From an uncultured Pantoea sp. (lineage in GTDB: Bacteria > Pseudomonadota > Gammaproteobacteria > Enterobacterales > Enterobacteriaceae): a stretch of 64,000 bases of DNA. The notes beneath the pieces were generated by a model. That model did no database searches and was not told where the DNA came from. It was given only the letters and a program-made list of their open reading frames with translations. Made by a program: the position numbers and the translations under genes. Numbering within the stretch: position 1 is the stretch's first letter; each line of letters begins with the position of its first letter. Where the stretch lies: NCBI GenBank assembly GCA_913775175.1, contig CAJYKU010000019.1, positions 124,001 through 188,000 on the forward strand, in the 5' to 3' direction. This document shows, in pieces, positions 1 to 12,726 of the stretch.

Positions 1-486
1 GAGAGTTTTCGGCATGATGTGCAGACATGGCTGGCCGCGATGCCAGTCAGCCATTTCAGATATGTTTTTGAAGTGACTGAACGCAGCCTGATAAAAGAAG
101 AAACGACGCGTGATGTGTTTGCCTGGCTGCACGCCAACCAGTTCAAACTGGCTATTGATGATTTTGGTACCGGCCACAGCGCGCTGATCTATCTTGAAAA
201 ATATCGTTTTGACTATCTCAAAATCGATCGCAGTTTTGTTCAGAACATTGGTACTGACACTTTGCACTCTCCGGTGCTGGAAACGGTACTGCTGCTGGCA
301 AAGCAGCTGAATATGCAGACAGTTGCCGAGGGCGTAGAGACCAGCGCTCAGGCCCGCTGGCTGATTAGCCGCGGCGTCACTCATCTGCAGGGTTATCTCT
401 TCAGCCGCCCGCTATGCCGGGAAAAGCTGATAGGTTACTATCAGAATCTTCCGCGCGCCGGCCAGAGCCAGGCCGCAGATCTGTAA
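1..486 (+). CDS. pdeN: EAL-domain cyclic-di-GMP phosphodiesterase, C-terminal part (truncated by window start), PdeN/Rtn-like
   Basis: Frame open from base 1; EAL motifs FEVTERS, AIDDFGTGHSAL, LKIDRSFV, VAEGVET, QGYLFSRP; rtn precedes yejA in E. coli. Confidence 0.85.
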   Translation, partial: ESFRHDVQTWLAAMPVSHFRYVFEVTERSLIKEETTRDVFAWLHANQFKLAIDDFGTGHSALIYLEKYRFDYLKIDRSFVQNIGTDTLHSPVLETVLLLAKQLNMQTVAEGVETSAQARWLISRGVTHLQGYLFSRPLCREKLIGYYQNLPRAGQSQAADL

Positions 487-523
487 ACGCTCTCTGAAGC
501 AGAAACGACCCGGGAGTCGATAT

Positions 524-2329
524 ATGCTGCGTCTGATTACTCTGCTGCTGCTTTGCAGCATCATGCTACCGCTCCGGGCGGAGCTGGTGCATGAAAGCAG
601 TACATTCGCCATGCTGGGCACACCGCGTTATGCAGCAAACTTCACGCACTACGCCTATGCCAATCCGGCAGCCCCGAAAGGTGGCAGCATGACGCTGGCA
701 GTCGTGGGCACATTTGACAATTTCAACCGCTTTGCCTCGCGCGGTAATCCCGTTGTCGGCAGCGAAACGCTCTATGATCCCCTTTTCACTACATCAGATG
801 ATGAGGCTGCCAGCTACTATCCGCTGATTGCCAGGCTGGCACGTTATCCCGCTGACTATCGCTGGATGGAAGTCACACTCAATCCGCATGCCCGCTTTCA
901 GGATGGTTCCGCCATTACTGCCCGGGATGTGGCGTTTACCTTTAAGAAGCTGATGCAGGAAGGTGTTCCGCAGTTTCGCGTTGCCTTTCGCGGCACCCGG
1001 GTTGAAGCAATCGATCGCCTGAGGGTACGTATTACGCCTGCCAGACCTGACAAAGATCGCATTCTTAGCTGGCTGACGCTGCCGGTGCTGCCGGAAGCTT
1101 TCTGGCACAACAAAAACCTCAGTGAACCGCTGGGTTATCCGCCGCTTGCCAGCGGGCCATATCGCATTACTGCTTACAAGTCGGGACAGTTTGTGCAATA
1201 TAGTCGGGTAAAGGATTACTGGGCTGCCGACCTGCCGGTCAATCGTGGACGCTTTAACCTTGATACTCTGCGCTACGACTACTATCTGGATGACAATGTC
1301 GCTTTTGAAGCGTTTAAAGCGGGTGCTTACGATGTGCGCGAGGAGGTTTCCGCTAAAAAGTGGGCGACGCAATATCATGGCCGGCAATTTACCGATCGGG
1401 CCATTGTCAAACGTGTGACGCCCAATCAGGTCGCGACAGACACGCGCTGGCTGGCGTTTAATAATGAAAAAGCGCTGTTTGCCGATCGGCGGGTACGCAC
1501 TGCCCTCACGCTGGCGTTTGATTTTAACTGGATGAACAAAGCGCTGTTCTATGGTGCCTGGCGGCGTACCAGCAGCTACTTTCAGAACACAGAGTACGCA
1601 GCAACCGGCTATCCGGATACTGCGCAGTTGCAGCTGCTGGCACCGTGGAAAGCGCAGCTGCCACCCGCGCTGTTTAATGAAGTCTATACCCCGCCACAAT
1701 CTGATGGTTCCGGCTTTGATCGTGCTAATCTGCTTACAGCCATGCAGTTGCTGGAGCAGGCAGGCTGGGAGATACGTGACCAGAAACTGGTTAATCGTCA
1801 GAGCGGGAAACCGTTCCGCTTTGAGATACTACTGCGCAGCGGTTCACAAAATGAGTGGGCACTGCCCTGGCAGCACAGCCTGTCCCGTCTGGGGATCGAC
1901 GCCACGCTGCGTCAGGTCGATAGCTCACAGTTTCTGCGTCGACTGCGCGAAGGTGATTACGATATGATCCCATCGCTCTATCCCGCTACGCCGTGGCCAG
2001 CCACCAGCTTGCGGATTAGCTGGCAGTCAGACTATATCAACTCATCATGGAACACTGCCCGGGTTAACGATCCGCTGGTCGATCACTTTATCCAGGAAAT
2101 TGTTGCGCATCAGGACGATCAACAGGCGCTATTGCCACTGGGTCAGGCACTGGATCGCATTCTGCTCTGGCAGGCTTATATGATCCCTATGTGGTACAAC
2201 GCCGAGCAGCGACTGGCTTACTGGAATAAATTTTCCCAGCCCGCCGTTCAGCCTGCTTACACAACCGGGCTGGAGAACTGGTGGTTTGATATCAATAAAG
2301 CCGGGAAGTTACCGGCTAACCGACGCTGA
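524..2329 (+). CDS. yejA: Microcin C/oligopeptide ABC transporter substrate-binding protein YejA
   Basis: 601 aa, signal peptide, strong similarity to E. coli YejA ([38 protein letters not shown]); yejABEF order. Confidence 0.95.
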   Translation: MLRLITLLLLCSIMLPLRAELVHESSTFAMLGTPRYAANFTHYAYANPAAPKGGSMTLAVVGTFDNFNRFASRGNPVVGSETLYDPLFTTSDDEAASYYPLIARLARYPADYRWMEVTLNPHARFQDGSAITARDVAFTFKKLMQEGVPQFRVAFRGTRVEAIDRLRVRITPARPDKDRILSWLTLPVLPEAFWHNKNLSEPLGYPPLASGPYRITAYKSGQFVQYSRVKDYWAADLPVNRGRFNLDTLRYDYYLDDNVAFEAFKAGAYDVREEVSAKKWATQYHGRQFTDRAIVKRVTPNQVATDTRWLAFNNEKALFADRRVRTALTLAFDFNWMNKALFYGAWRRTSSYFQNTEYAATGYPDTAQLQLLAPWKAQLPPALFNEVYTPPQSDGSGFDRANLLTAMQLLEQAGWEIRDQKLVNRQSGKPFRFEILLRSGSQNEWALPWQHSLSRLGIDATLRQVDSSQFLRRLREGDYDMIPSLYPATPWPATSLRISWQSDYINSSWNTARVNDPLVDHFIQEIVAHQDDQQALLPLGQALDRILLWQAYMIPMWYNAEQRLAYWNKFSQPAVQPAYTTGLENWWFDINKAGKLPANRR

Positions 2330-2339
2330 GGAGCCAGGT

Positions 2340-3425
2340 TTGGGTGCTTATCTGCTGCGCAGATTACTGCTGATCATCCCCACGCTGTGGGCGATTATCA
2401 CCCTTAACTTTTTTATTGTTCAGGTGGCACCCGGTGGTCCGGTTGACCAGGCCCTGGCAACGATTCAGTTTGGTCACACCACTGGTCTGCCTGACAGCAA
2501 TGCGGGCAGTGCACGCACTACGTCCCTGCATGATAACGCCAGTGATAATCAGTACCGCGGCGCACGCGGGCTCGATCCGGAGGTGATTGCTGAAATCAGG
2601 CAGCGTTACGGCTTTGATAAACCGCTACTGACACGCTATGGCGAGATGCTCTGGAACTATCTGCGCTTTGACTTTGGCGATAGCCTGTTTCGCAATGCCT
2701 CAGTACTGCAGCTGATTAAAGAGAGTCTGCCGGTTTCCATCAGTCTGGGCCTCTGGAGTACACTGATTATCTATCTGATATCCATTCCTCTTGGGATCAG
2801 AAAAGCGGTATATAATGGCAGTCGTTTCGATGGCGTCAGCAGTCTGTTTATTATCGTTGGTTACGCTATTCCGGCATTTCTGTTTGCTATCATGCTGATT
2901 GTACTCTTTGCTGGCGGCAGCTATCTGGACTGGTTTCCGCTACGCGGCCTCACCTCGCCACAGTTTGATACGCTTCCCTGGTACGGTAAAATTGCTGACT
3001 ATTTCTGGCATATCGCGCTGCCAGTACTCGCCACAACGATTGGTGGTTTTGCCACGTTTACCATGCTCACCAAAAATGCCTTTCTGGATGAGATCCGTAA
3101 ACAGTATGTAGTGACTGCGCGTGCCAAAGGTCTGAGCGAGCAACGTATTCTTTATGGCCATGTGTTTCGTAATGCCATGCTGCTGGTGATTGCTGGCTTT
3201 CCCGCCACCTTTATCAGCCTGTTTTTTACCAGCTCTGTGCTGATTGAAGTAATGTTTTCCCTCAACGGACTGGGACTGCTCGGATATGATGCCACTATTC
3301 AGCGCGACTATCCGGTAATGTTTGGCACGCTCTATATTTTTACGCTGACAGGACTGCTGATAAATATAGTCAGCGATCTTACCTATACACTGGTCGATCC
3401 ACGTATCGATTTTGAGGTGCGCTGA
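2340..3425 (+). CDS. yejB: Peptide ABC transporter permease YejB (probable TTG start)
   Basis: [28 protein letters not shown] matches the YejB N-terminus if initiated at TTG 2340; upstream GAGGAG. Confidence 0.93.
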   Translation: MGAYLLRRLLLIIPTLWAIITLNFFIVQVAPGGPVDQALATIQFGHTTGLPDSNAGSARTTSLHDNASDNQYRGARGLDPEVIAEIRQRYGFDKPLLTRYGEMLWNYLRFDFGDSLFRNASVLQLIKESLPVSISLGLWSTLIIYLISIPLGIRKAVYNGSRFDGVSSLFIIVGYAIPAFLFAIMLIVLFAGGSYLDWFPLRGLTSPQFDTLPWYGKIADYFWHIALPVLATTIGGFATFTMLTKNAFLDEIRKQYVVTARAKGLSEQRILYGHVFRNAMLLVIAGFPATFISLFFTSSVLIEVMFSLNGLGLLGYDATIQRDYPVMFGTLYIFTLTGLLINIVSDLTYTLVDPRIDFEVR

Positions 3426-4447
3426 TGCCACTTTCTCCGGCCAATCACCAGCGCTGGCAGCGCTTTTGTCATAACCGTCGCGGCTACTGGTCACTGTGGA
3501 TTTTCCTGCTGATCTTTATTCTCTCGCTGGCGGCCGAGCTGCTGGCTAATGAAAAGCCGCTACTGGTGCATTATCAGCAGCGCTGGTATCTGCCGTTGCT
3601 GATTGATTACAGTGAACAAGACTATGGCGGTCTGTTTGCCACCGCTGCTGACTATCAGGATCCGTGGCTGAAGCAGCAGATCGCTCAGCATGGCTGGGCT
3701 ATCTGGGCGCCTGTTCGTTTTAGCGACAGCAGCATCAACTTCGCGACCCGCGTCCCTTTTCCCTCTCCGCCTTCTGCGCAAAACTGGCTCGGCACCGATG
3801 CCAGCGGCGGAGATGTTGTGGCGCGTCTGCTGTATGGCATTCGTATCTCACTGCTGTTTGGTCTGCTACTGACACTCTTTTCCACGCTGATTGGTGTGAT
3901 CGCCGGAGCACTCCAGGGCTATTTCGGGGGCTGGATAGATCTGGCCGGACAGCGCTTTATCGAAATCTGGAGCGGAATGCCAACCCTGTTTATGCTGATC
4001 CTGCTCGCAAGCGTGATCCAGCCTGGCTTCTGGTGGCTGTTGCTGCTGACAATACTCTTTAGCTGGATGAGTCTGGTGGGTGTGGTACGGGCAGAGTTTC
4101 TGCGCACGCGTAACTTTGATTATGTGCGAGCCGCGCGTGCACTGGGTGTAAGCGACAGCCGCATTATGCTGCGTCATATTTTACCCAACGCGCTGGTCGC
4201 TACCCTGACCTATCTGCCCTTTATTCTCTGCGGTTCAATTACCACCCTTACCTCACTCGATTTTCTTGGCTTTGGCTTGCCAGTGGGTTCGCCTTCACTG
4301 GGCGAGCTACTGCTGCAGGGCAAAAATAATCTGCAGGCACCCTGGCTGGGACTCTCAGGCTTTTTTGCGCTGGCGCTGCTGCTGTCACTGCTGATATTTA
4401 TCGGTGAAGCGGTACGCGATGCGTTTGATCCGGCGCAGGGAGGTTAA
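3425..4447 (+). CDS. yejE: Peptide ABC transporter permease YejE
   Basis: 340 aa, BPD-transporter permease motifs, overlaps yejB stop; operon order. Confidence 0.94.
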   Translation: MPLSPANHQRWQRFCHNRRGYWSLWIFLLIFILSLAAELLANEKPLLVHYQQRWYLPLLIDYSEQDYGGLFATAADYQDPWLKQQIAQHGWAIWAPVRFSDSSINFATRVPFPSPPSAQNWLGTDASGGDVVARLLYGIRISLLFGLLLTLFSTLIGVIAGALQGYFGGWIDLAGQRFIEIWSGMPTLFMLILLASVIQPGFWWLLLLTILFSWMSLVGVVRAEFLRTRNFDYVRAARALGVSDSRIMLRHILPNALVATLTYLPFILCGSITTLTSLDFLGFGLPVGSPSLGELLLQGKNNLQAPWLGLSGFFALALLLSLLIFIGEAVRDAFDPAQGG

Positions 4448-6037
4448 ATGCGGCTGTTAACGGTAAATAATCTCGCCGTGGCTTTTCAGCAGCGACAGGT
4501 GGTGCACGATATCTCATTAAAGATCGAGCCGGGCGAAACGCTGGCACTGGTGGGCGAATCGGGAAGTGGTAAAAGCGTTGTCGCGCAGTCGATTATGCGT
4601 CTGCTGCCGCAGCCTGCGGTGAGCTATCCGCAGGGTGAAATCCTGTTTCAGGGACAGGATCTGCTGCAAGCCAGCGCACGCACGCTGCGTGGGTTACGCG
4701 GCAACCGTATGGCGATGATTTTTCAGGAGCCGATGGTATCGCTTAATCCGCTGCATACCATTGAAAAACAGCTTAGCGAAGTGTTAGCCGTGCATCGTGG
4801 TATGCGTCGTGACGCAGCCCGCGGTGAGATCATCAACAGCCTGGATCGGGTTGGTATCCGTCAGCCCGTTAGCCGGCTGCGCGATTTTCCACATCAACTC
4901 TCCGGCGGCGAACGTCAGCGCGTGATGATTGCGATGGCGTTGCTGACGCAGCCCGCGCTGCTGATTGCCGATGAGCCGACTACGGCTCTGGATGTCACTG
5001 TTCAGCGGCAAATTCTGCTGCTGCTGCGCGAGCTACAGCGTGAACTCAATATGGGTATGCTGTTTATTACACATAACCTGACGATTGTGCGTCAGCTGGC
5101 ACACAGCGTCACCGTTATGCGCGCAGGACGGCTGGTAGAGCACAATCGCTGTACTGCGCTGTTTCAGCAGCCGCAGCAGCCCTATACGCGTGAACTGCTG
5201 GCCGCCGGACCCGCGGGCGAACCTGTGCCACTGCAGGATGCATCGCTGCTGCTGCAGGTCAGCAATTTGCAGGTCAGTTTTCTGCAGCGCCGCGGCTGGC
5301 TCAGGCGGGTAACCGGCGAAAAGCGTGCACTCAGCCAGCTGAGTTTTACGCTGCATCGGGGTGAGAGTCTGGGACTGGTGGGAGAGTCAGGCTCAGGTAA
5401 AAGCACGGCAGGTCTTGCCCTGCTGCGTCTGATTGCGGCACGCGGGGAGATCTGGTTTGCAGGTAAGCCACTGCATCAGCTAACGGCCAGACAGCTGCTG
5501 CCGCTGCGTCAGCGCATTCAGGTCGTGTTTCAGGATCCCAACTCGTCGCTGAATCCGCGCATGACCGTACAGCAGATTATTGCCGAAGGTCTGACGGTAC
5601 ATCGTCCGGATTTAAGTGCAGCACAACAGGAAGCGCGCGTCATTGCTGTTATGCAGGAGACCGGTCTTGACCCCGCCAGCCGCACACGCTATCCGGCAGA
5701 GTTTTCCGGCGGGCAGCGCCAGCGCATCGCAATCGCGCGCGCGCTGATCCCTGAGCCAGAGCTGCTTATTCTTGATGAGCCGACCTCATCGCTGGATCGC
5801 CCGGTGCAGCAGCAGATCCTGATGCTGCTGCGTAAACTGCAGCAGGATCGGCAGCTGGCTTATATCTTTATCAGCCACGATCTGCAGGTCGTACGCACCC
5901 TTTGTCACCAGCTGGTGGTACTGCGCCAGGGCGAGGTCGTTGAACAGGGAGAGTGTGCAGCGCTATTCAGCGCGCCTGCTACAGATTATACCCGCCAGCT
6001 GCTGATCTCAGCGCAGGCGGATAGAGAGGATTATTGA
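4448..6037 (+). CDS. yejF: ABC transporter ATP-binding protein YejF (two ATPase domains)
   Basis: Two Walker A motifs (GESGSGKS) and two signature/Walker B sets; operon position. Confidence 0.95.
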   Translation: MRLLTVNNLAVAFQQRQVVHDISLKIEPGETLALVGESGSGKSVVAQSIMRLLPQPAVSYPQGEILFQGQDLLQASARTLRGLRGNRMAMIFQEPMVSLNPLHTIEKQLSEVLAVHRGMRRDAARGEIINSLDRVGIRQPVSRLRDFPHQLSGGERQRVMIAMALLTQPALLIADEPTTALDVTVQRQILLLLRELQRELNMGMLFITHNLTIVRQLAHSVTVMRAGRLVEHNRCTALFQQPQQPYTRELLAAGPAGEPVPLQDASLLLQVSNLQVSFLQRRGWLRRVTGEKRALSQLSFTLHRGESLGLVGESGSGKSTAGLALLRLIAARGEIWFAGKPLHQLTARQLLPLRQRIQVVFQDPNSSLNPRMTVQQIIAEGLTVHRPDLSAAQQEARVIAVMQETGLDPASRTRYPAEFSGGQRQRIAIARALIPEPELLILDEPTSSLDRPVQQQILMLLRKLQQDRQLAYIFISHDLQVVRTLCHQLVVLRQGEVVEQGECAALFSAPATDYTRQLLISAQADREDY

Positions 6038-6357
6038 CTATCGAAATCTTCTGCAATCGCCACACCGTGATTTTTCAGGCAGCAGCTGGCGGTACTCTCA
6101 TCTATGCGGCGAATCAGCAGACAGGGTGATCCTTCACAGCGGGCAATTTTGCACTCCAGCTGGATCTGCGCCAGCGTCTCCTGAAGCTGCTGCAAAATAT
6201 CGAGTGCCAGTGCGCCTTCATGGCTCAGCAGCCGCAATGCCACCAGATCCTCATCTGCTGTGCCACTGGGGCTGTCCAGCAGCTCAATTTCACCTATCTG
6301 CTCCGCTGACCAGCGATAGTGCTGTGGCAGACGATGCACAACCGACAGTTGCAGCAT
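6031..6357 (-). CDS. yejG: YejG family protein
   Basis: MLQLSVVHRLPQHYRWSAEQIGE...LKNHGVAIAEDF resembles E. coli YejG; convergent overlap with yejF end. Confidence 0.85.
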   Translation of the reverse strand: MLQLSVVHRLPQHYRWSAEQIGEIELLDSPSGTADEDLVALRLLSHEGALALDILQQLQETLAQIQLECKIARCEGSPCLLIRRIDESTASCCLKNHGVAIAEDFDSQ

Positions 6358-6934
6358 AGTATTTTCGATTCCCAAAAATATGATCCCTGTTCCGGGTGCA
6401 GAGGCACTTTCTGTCACCGGGAATACCCACCAGCAAAAAAACGAATGTCAGTGACGACTTTCGCGTTTTAAAAACAAAGTCTGAAGCAAAGTGTTAATTT
6501 GCGAGCTGTTTCGCAATTGTGTCTATGTGTACCGCGATTACAGCGCGTAAACAATCAATTTATAGGCATTAGCTTTACTTTTTTGTCTAAAAATTTTCAC
6601 ATTATGGAAACATTAAGCATAACCAATCGCTGCCATTTCGCGATATGCCAGACAGAATATTCATGTCAGTGAGCAATTCGCCGCTTTAGCCGGTACAAAA
6701 TTGTGGTAAACAGGGTCAGCAGCCGGAAGCGGCAAGCAATATGCAGTAGCGTGGATAACGGATGCCGTGGGTAAGAGTACAGAGCAGCCAGTAGCGGGTG
6801 ACAGCGCAGCCAGGCACGCTGCACGATAAAATCAGCGCATTAATATGCCAGGCTGCCGGCAGCACCAGATAGTGCGTCCGGCAGATAAGCAATGACTTCT
6901 CTGCCAGCCTGCGGCAGGGTGACATGACTCAGGA

Positions 6935-8131
6935 TCAGGATGCTGTTTTCCGCGAACGGGCGGCATAGCTAAACAGAATAATCGAAAGCGTGGCGCACAA
7001 TGCAATAGTGGCAACCATTGGCCATGCGCTATTCATACTTACCAGCGATAGCAGTGCGCCGACCAGACCACCAATACCAAAGCGCAGCGTACCGGCCAGA
7101 GAAGAGGCGGTGCCAGCCATATGCGGAAATTCGTCGAGCACAATCGCCATAGCGTTGGATGAGACAATCGACACACAGCCAATAAACATTGCAACCCCGA
7201 ATACCAGCGGCAGAAAGCCCAGCTGCAGGGCGCTGACCAGCAGCAGCCACAGCCCCATGGCAAACTGAATCGTTAACCCAAGGCGAAACATTTTGAGTGG
7301 CCCGACGCGACGTACCGCACGGCTGTTAATTAATGTCATCACAAACAGAAAGATAATATTCAGGCCAAAGTAGTAGCCAAAATTCTGCGGCGAAACATGA
7401 TTGATGTCGATATAGACAAACGGTCCGGCATTGAGAAACGCAAAGAGCCCGGCAAACGAGAAACCGCTGGCCAGCATATAACCAAATACGCGTTTATGTC
7501 GTACCAGCGCAACAAAGTTGCCCAGCATCGTGCGCAGACGAAAACGCTGACGCTGTTCGGGCTTAAGTGTTTCCCGTACCTGAGTAACCACCAGCACAGT
7601 AGTGACCAGAGCCGCAATCGCCAGCGCCCAGAAAATGGCGTGCCAGCTCCAGAGCAATAGCAGCCAGCCTCCGACCACCGGTGCGACCAGCGGCGCAATG
7701 GTGGTGATCAGCAGCACAAACGACATCATGCGCGAAAAGTCCTCTTTTGAGTAGCTATCACGCATCAGGGCATTGATCACCACGCTGGCGGCTGCCGCAG
7801 AGAGACCGTGCAAAAAGCGCATCAGAATCAGCTGCTCAATCGAGCCGGAAAGCGCGCAGGCGGCAGCGGCGCAGGCGAAAATCAGTGTGCCCAGCACAAT
7901 TACCGGCTTGCGACCATAACTATCCGCCAGTGGGCCATACACCAGCTGACCGATGGCAAAGCCCAGGATATAGAGATTCAGTGTCATCTGTACACTGCCA
8001 GCCGATACCGCAAACTCGCGAGCAATCTGTGGCATCGCCGGCAGATACATATCAATGGAGAGCGGCATTAGCATTGCCAGCAATCCCAGAATCACCACTA
8101 ATCCCGCTGGGGAGTTTTTCTCCTTGCGCAC
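6935..8131 (-). CDS. bcr: Bicyclomycin/multidrug efflux MFS transporter
   Basis: 398 aa, 12-[19 protein letters not shown] motif; adjacent to rsuA as in E. coli. Confidence 0.92.
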   Translation of the reverse strand: MRKEKNSPAGLVVILGLLAMLMPLSIDMYLPAMPQIAREFAVSAGSVQMTLNLYILGFAIGQLVYGPLADSYGRKPVIVLGTLIFACAAAACALSGSIEQLILMRFLHGLSAAAASVVINALMRDSYSKEDFSRMMSFVLLITTIAPLVAPVVGGWLLLLWSWHAIFWALAIAALVTTVLVVTQVRETLKPEQRQRFRLRTMLGNFVALVRHKRVFGYMLASGFSFAGLFAFLNAGPFVYIDINHVSPQNFGYYFGLNIIFLFVMTLINSRAVRRVGPLKMFRLGLTIQFAMGLWLLLVSALQLGFLPLVFGVAMFIGCVSIVSSNAMAIVLDEFPHMAGTASSLAGTLRFGIGGLVGALLSLVSMNSAWPMVATIALCATLSIILFSYAARSRKTAS

Positions 8132-8142
8132 GTTTTGCTCCG

Positions 8143-8862
8143 TTACCTCTGCTTTAGTTCGTCTGGCAGGCCGATGCTATCGATCTCTTCAGGAGTCAGT
8201 TCACGATACTCCCCCTCCTCCAGCGCCTCATCCAGTACGATATCGCCAATACTTTCGCGATGCAGCGCCACTACATGATTACCCATGGCTGCAAACATGC
8301 GTTTTACCTGGTGATAGCGTCCTTCGCTGATAGTCAGTCGTGCGGCGTTAGCATCCAGAATCTCCAGCTGTGCGGGTTTGGTCAGCGTTTTCTCATTATG
8401 CAGCTGAACACCCGCAGCAAATTTCTCTACCAGCGCAGGATCGATAGGTGCTTCCAGCTCAACCAGGTAGGTTTTGCTCAGATGATGACGCGGTGAGGTT
8501 ATGCGATGTGACCACTGACCATCATCGGTTAGCAGTACCAGTCCGGTGGTATCAATATCGAGTCGGCCAGCAGCATGCAGCTTAAAGGCCGACGGCTCCT
8601 CAATAAAATAGAGAATCGTTGGGTGATCGGGATCGTCAGTGGAGCAGACATATCCCTGCGGCTTATTCAGCATAAAGTATCGTGGCCCCTGCTGAACCAC
8701 CAGCGGATTGCCATCATAGGCAATATCATCTTCCGGCATCACTTTATAGGCGCAGTCGCGCACCTCTTCGCCATTAATGGTGACCTTTCTGGCGCGAATT
8801 TCGCGGCCAGCAATAGCACGGCTAACTTCAAGTTGCTGAGATATGAATTTGTCGAGTCGCAT
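8143..8862 (-). CDS. rsuA: 16S rRNA pseudouridine(516) synthase
   Basis: S4 domain [27 protein letters not shown] catalytic motif. Confidence 0.95.
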   Translation of the reverse strand: MRLDKFISQQLEVSRAIAGREIRARKVTINGEEVRDCAYKVMPEDDIAYDGNPLVVQQGPRYFMLNKPQGYVCSTDDPDHPTILYFIEEPSAFKLHAAGRLDIDTTGLVLLTDDGQWSHRITSPRHHLSKTYLVELEAPIDPALVEKFAAGVQLHNEKTLTKPAQLEILDANAARLTISEGRYHQVKRMFAAMGNHVVALHRESIGDIVLDEALEEGEYRELTPEEIDSIGLPDELKQR

Positions 8863-9074
8863 GAATTCGCTTTTGCCTGTTACTGCGGGGGAAATACTGA
8901 AACGGTGCCTCTGCTGGAGACGCCAGCCTGGCTGGACGTAAACGCCAGCAGAATTAACCGTTGAAAAAGTATGGGCAGTATAGCCTGAAGCGCGGTCTGC
9001 TAATAGTGCCGATCCTGCGTTTCAGCGCGTTACATGGCATAATACGTCTCTGATCCAGAAAAAAGTTTGTGCTG

Positions 9075-10829
9075 ATGTCTTTTACACTCCGTCCTTATCA
9101 ACAGGAAGCGGTTGACGCCACGGTTGCTCATTTCCGCCTCCATACCACGCCAGCCATGATTGTGCTACCCACCGGCGCAGGTAAAAGCCTGGTCATCGCC
9201 GAGCTGGCTCGGCTGGCGCGTGGGCGCGTGCTGGTGCTGGCTCATGTCAAGGAGCTGGTTGAGCAAAACCACAGTAAATATCAGGCCTATGGACTGGAAG
9301 CAGATATCTTCGCTGCCGGACTGCAGCGCAAGCAGAGTACGGGCAAGGTAGTATTTGGCAGCGTGCAGTCAGTAGCACGCAATCTGGATCGCTTTGATAG
9401 CGCATTTTCGCTGGTGATTGTTGATGAGTGCCACCGTATCAGCGATAACGACGAAAGTCAGTATCAGCAGCTGTTTGCCCACCTGCGTCAGCATAATCCA
9501 CAGCTGCGCCTGCTGGGGCTTACAGCGACCCCCTTCCGGCTGGGCAAGGGCTGGATTTATCAGTTCCATTATCATGGCATGGTGCGTGGTGATGAACAGG
9601 CGCTGTTTCGCGACTGCATCTATGAACTGCCGTTGCGTTATATGATCAAACATGGCTTTCTGGTGCCGCCAGAGCGACTAGATATGCCCGTTGTGCAGTA
9701 TGACTTCAGCCGCCTGGTTCCGCAAAACAGCGGCCTGTTCAGTGAGGCCGATCTTAACCGCGAGCTAAAGCAGCAGCAGCGTGTGACGCCACAGATCATC
9801 CGGCAGATCGTTGAGTTTGCAGACGATCGCCGCGGCGTGATGGTATTTGCTGCCACAGTCGAACATGCCCGTGAAATTCTGTCTCTGCTACCTGAGAATA
9901 GCGCGCTGGTGTCAGCGGAAACCGCCGTTAAAGAGCGCGACCGCCTGATTCAGCAATTTAAAGCACAGCAGCTCAAGTTTCTGGTTAATGTGGCGGTACT
10001 GACCACCGGCTTTGATGCTCCTCATGTTGATTTGATTGCTATTTTACGGCCCACTGAATCAGTCAGCCTCTATCAGCAAATAGTTGGCCGCGGCCTGCGA
10101 CTGTCACCGGGGAAACGTGACTGTCTGATCCTGGATTATGCCGGCAATCCACATGACCTTTTTACACCAGAGGTGGGCGCACCAAAAGGTGCCAGTGATA
10201 ACCAGCCAGTGCAGGTGTTCTGCCCGGCCTGCGGTTTTGCCAATATCTTCTGGGGCAAAGCCACTGAAGATGGACATGTTATTGAGCATTTTGGCCGTCG
10301 CTGTCAGGGGATTCTGGAAGATGATGAGGGCAGACGTGAACAGTGTGATTTTCGCTTTCGGTTTAAAAGCTGCCCTGATTGCGGTGCCGAAAATGATATT
10401 GCCGCCCGCCGCTGTCAGCAATGCGATAAGGTTCTGGTTGACCCGGATGATATGCTGAAAGCCGCGCTAAAACTCAAAGATGCCCGTGTACTTCGTTGCA
10501 GTGGTATGACACTGGCGCATGGCCGTGACGATAAAGGTGAGTGGCTGAAAGCAACCTATTACGACGAAGATGGCAGTGATGTCAGCGAACGATTCCGGCT
10601 CCAGACACCTGCCCAGCGCAAAGCATTTGAGCAGCTGTTTATGCGTCCGCATCAGCGTGCGCCCGGCGTGGCGCTGGGCTGGCAACACGCAGCAGATGTA
10701 GTGGCGCTGCAGCCGCTATTGCGCCATCCCGATTTTGTGGTGGCACGCGCCCGGGGGCAGTTCTGGCAGGTGCGGGAAAAAGTGTTTGATTACCAGGGAC
10801 GCTATCGCCGCGCCAATGAGCTGCGCTGA
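9075..10829 (+). CDS. radD: DEAD/DEAH helicase RadD (YejH)
   Basis: Walker A PTGAGKS, DECH box, SF2 C-terminal helicase motifs, zinc-finger Cys clusters; locus order. Confidence 0.93.
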   Translation: MSFTLRPYQQEAVDATVAHFRLHTTPAMIVLPTGAGKSLVIAELARLARGRVLVLAHVKELVEQNHSKYQAYGLEADIFAAGLQRKQSTGKVVFGSVQSVARNLDRFDSAFSLVIVDECHRISDNDESQYQQLFAHLRQHNPQLRLLGLTATPFRLGKGWIYQFHYHGMVRGDEQALFRDCIYELPLRYMIKHGFLVPPERLDMPVVQYDFSRLVPQNSGLFSEADLNRELKQQQRVTPQIIRQIVEFADDRRGVMVFAATVEHAREILSLLPENSALVSAETAVKERDRLIQQFKAQQLKFLVNVAVLTTGFDAPHVDLIAILRPTESVSLYQQIVGRGLRLSPGKRDCLILDYAGNPHDLFTPEVGAPKGASDNQPVQVFCPACGFANIFWGKATEDGHVIEHFGRRCQGILEDDEGRREQCDFRFRFKSCPDCGAENDIAARRCQQCDKVLVDPDDMLKAALKLKDARVLRCSGMTLAHGRDDKGEWLKATYYDEDGSDVSERFRLQTPAQRKAFEQLFMRPHQRAPGVALGWQHAADVVALQPLLRHPDFVVARARGQFWQVREKVFDYQGRYRRANELR

Positions 10830-10855
10830 TCCGCACCACCGGAGGGCGGAATCAT

Positions 10856-10884
10856 TTGCCCCCCTGCGGCAATCCGGCTATAAT
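10856..10884 (+). promoter_or_regulatory. Candidate sigma70 promoter for rplY (TTGCCC-17 bp-TATAAT)
   Basis: Consensus -10 TATAAT with a -35-like TTGCCC at 17 bp spacing, upstream of rplY. Confidence 0.7.
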
Positions 10885-10971
10885 CCTGCCCGCTTTTGCA
10901 TCCGCAAAGCGTTTGAATAACCGTCCTGCTGCTGGGTCGCCTGTAGCAGGAATTATTAAAGAGATATTACG

Positions 10972-11256
10972 ATGTTCACTATTAACGCAGAAGTACGTAA
11001 AGAGCAGGGTAAGGGTGCGAGCCGCCGCCTGCGCGCAGCTAACAAATTTCCGGCAATCATCTATGGCGGAAAAGAAGCTGCAGTTTCTATCGAACTGGAT
11101 CACGACTCCGTACTGAACATGCAGGTTAAGCCTGAGTTCTACAGCGAAGAGCTGACTCTGGTTGTTGATGGTAAAGAAACTAAAGTAAAAGTTCAGGCTG
11201 TTCAGCGTCATCCGTTCAAGCCAAAACTGCATCACATCGACTTCGTTCGCGCTTAA
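10972..11256 (+). CDS. rplY: 50S ribosomal protein L25
   Basis: 94 aa [21 protein letters not shown]..., characteristic of short enterobacterial L25. Confidence 0.97.
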   Translation: MFTINAEVRKEQGKGASRRLRAANKFPAIIYGGKEAAVSIELDHDSVLNMQVKPEFYSEELTLVVDGKETKVKVQAVQRHPFKPKLHHIDFVRA

Positions 11257-11275
11257 TCGCTAACGATATCGAAAA

Positions 11276-11303
11276 AAACGCCGCTTAATGCGGCGTTTTT
11301 TTA
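11276..11303 (+). terminator. Rho-independent terminator of rplY
   Basis: AACGCCGC-TTAAT-GCGGCGTT followed by T-run. Confidence 0.9.
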
Positions 11304-11313
11304 TGTCATTAAC

Positions 11314-12318
11314 TTAGCTGCTGCCGGTACGACGCTGTAACTGGTCGCGCAAATTTGGCGGCGTGCCTTTGATTGTCAGCGTATCCGTGGCAGGATCCCA
11401 GAAAATACGCTCTCCAAGCAGCATGGCGTCAAAATTCAGCGTCAGCCCGCCGCCGCTGCCGGAAAACTTTGTCAGCTGACGCAGTGTGCTGCGGTCGGCC
11501 GGGAAATGCTCTTCCAGCTCATAGCCCTGCTCCTGAGTAAATGCCTGAAAACTCTTTTCACCCAGCGCTGGCAGCTCCTGCGACAAACTTTCGAGCGCAA
11601 TCTCCTCGCCCGCCTGCAGCTGTTCATTACAGTAGCTGTAAACCTGCTGACGATAGTTCTGGCGTTCATTTTTATCAAGGCTGGATTCGGCACAGTAATC
11701 ATCTACCGCCTGCAGCAGCCCGCGGTTCTGCGCTTTGGTGTCGAGACCTGTGCTGGCACCCAGGAAATCCATAAAAAAGTCAGCGATCTTGCGTCCGACG
11801 CGCCCGCGCAAAAAGGTAAGATAGCGCGTTGAGTGCGGCTGGGTTTCCCACTCAGTAAGATCGATACGGGCAACAATATCTGCATGATTAATATCAAGAT
11901 AGTGTGTGCTGCTGATATCAAGCTGCTCGTTGACGCGCATACTGGACTGGCTGTTAAGCACAGCAATCAGCAAATACTCTACAGCCAGATAGCGATAATG
12001 CAGAAACAGCACCACACCGCCTTCTGCAAACGGATATTTACTCAGCTCATCACGCAGACGACCAGTGGCCGCACGGCTGAATGCCAGGAAGTCATCCTGC
12101 CCGTTGCGGCAGTTACGCAGCGCGTCAGCCAGCTCGCTCCCGTCATTAAACAGGCCATAGGCTTTATTTTTTGCACTGTAGACGCGGTGCAGCTCTTCAG
12201 CCATATTGCCAGCCGCCTGTGTGACGGACAGCAGGGTGTCACGCAGCACCAGTTCCAGCTGATTATCATCGCGTTTTACTAACTGATGCAGGGCAATCTG
12301 GTCGATATCCAGACTCAT
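11314..12318 (-). CDS. yejK: Nucleoid-associated protein YejK (NdpA)
   Basis: [27 protein letters not shown]... very similar to E. coli YejK; start trimmed from the ORF. Confidence 0.95.
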   Translation of the reverse strand: MSLDIDQIALHQLVKRDDNQLELVLRDTLLSVTQAAGNMAEELHRVYSAKNKAYGLFNDGSELADALRNCRNGQDDFLAFSRAATGRLRDELSKYPFAEGGVVLFLHYRYLAVEYLLIAVLNSQSSMRVNEQLDISSTHYLDINHADIVARIDLTEWETQPHSTRYLTFLRGRVGRKIADFFMDFLGASTGLDTKAQNRGLLQAVDDYCAESSLDKNERQNYRQQVYSYCNEQLQAGEEIALESLSQELPALGEKSFQAFTQEQGYELEEHFPADRSTLRQLTKFSGSGGGLTLNFDAMLLGERIFWDPATDTLTIKGTPPNLRDQLQRRTGSS

Positions 12319-12476
12319 GATAGACTCTCCTTTAGACTCAGGCGCGTATTCAATCACTGCCTGCCGCTGCTTTCAACCACGCGCGCAAACTGATCGTAAT
12401 GCTTACGATAAAAGTGCGGTAAAAAAGGCCCAGGTACGGTACTATATCGCCTTTTCACACTTGATTAGTCGAAGAT

Positions 12477-12704
12477 ATGCCACAATCATCCCGTTACAGC
12501 GACGAGCGCGTCGAACAGCTTCTCGCACAGCTGGCGCAGGTTCTTGAAAAAGATAAAGCGCCAACCGATCTCTCCCTGATGGTACTGGGGAACATGGTCA
12601 CCAATTTGATCAATACAGACATCGCACCAGCTCAGCGTCGTAGTCTGGCACGGTCGTTTGCGGAAGCGTTGCAGTCTTCCGTACGCGATGATAACGCCCA
12701 CTAA
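12477..12704 (+). CDS. yejL: YejL family (DUF1414) protein
   Basis: 75 aa [25 protein letters not shown]...; position between yejK and yejM. Confidence 0.92.
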   Translation: MPQSSRYSDERVEQLLAQLAQVLEKDKAPTDLSLMVLGNMVTNLINTDIAPAQRRSLARSFAEALQSSVRDDNAH

Positions 12705-12726
12705 ATTGCAGATCTGATTACTACAT

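Noticed and set aside
794-1699. 301-aa ORF antisense to yejA
   Set aside because: Fully antisense to a strongly conserved gene; amino-acid pattern typical of shadow ORFs; no recognisable domain
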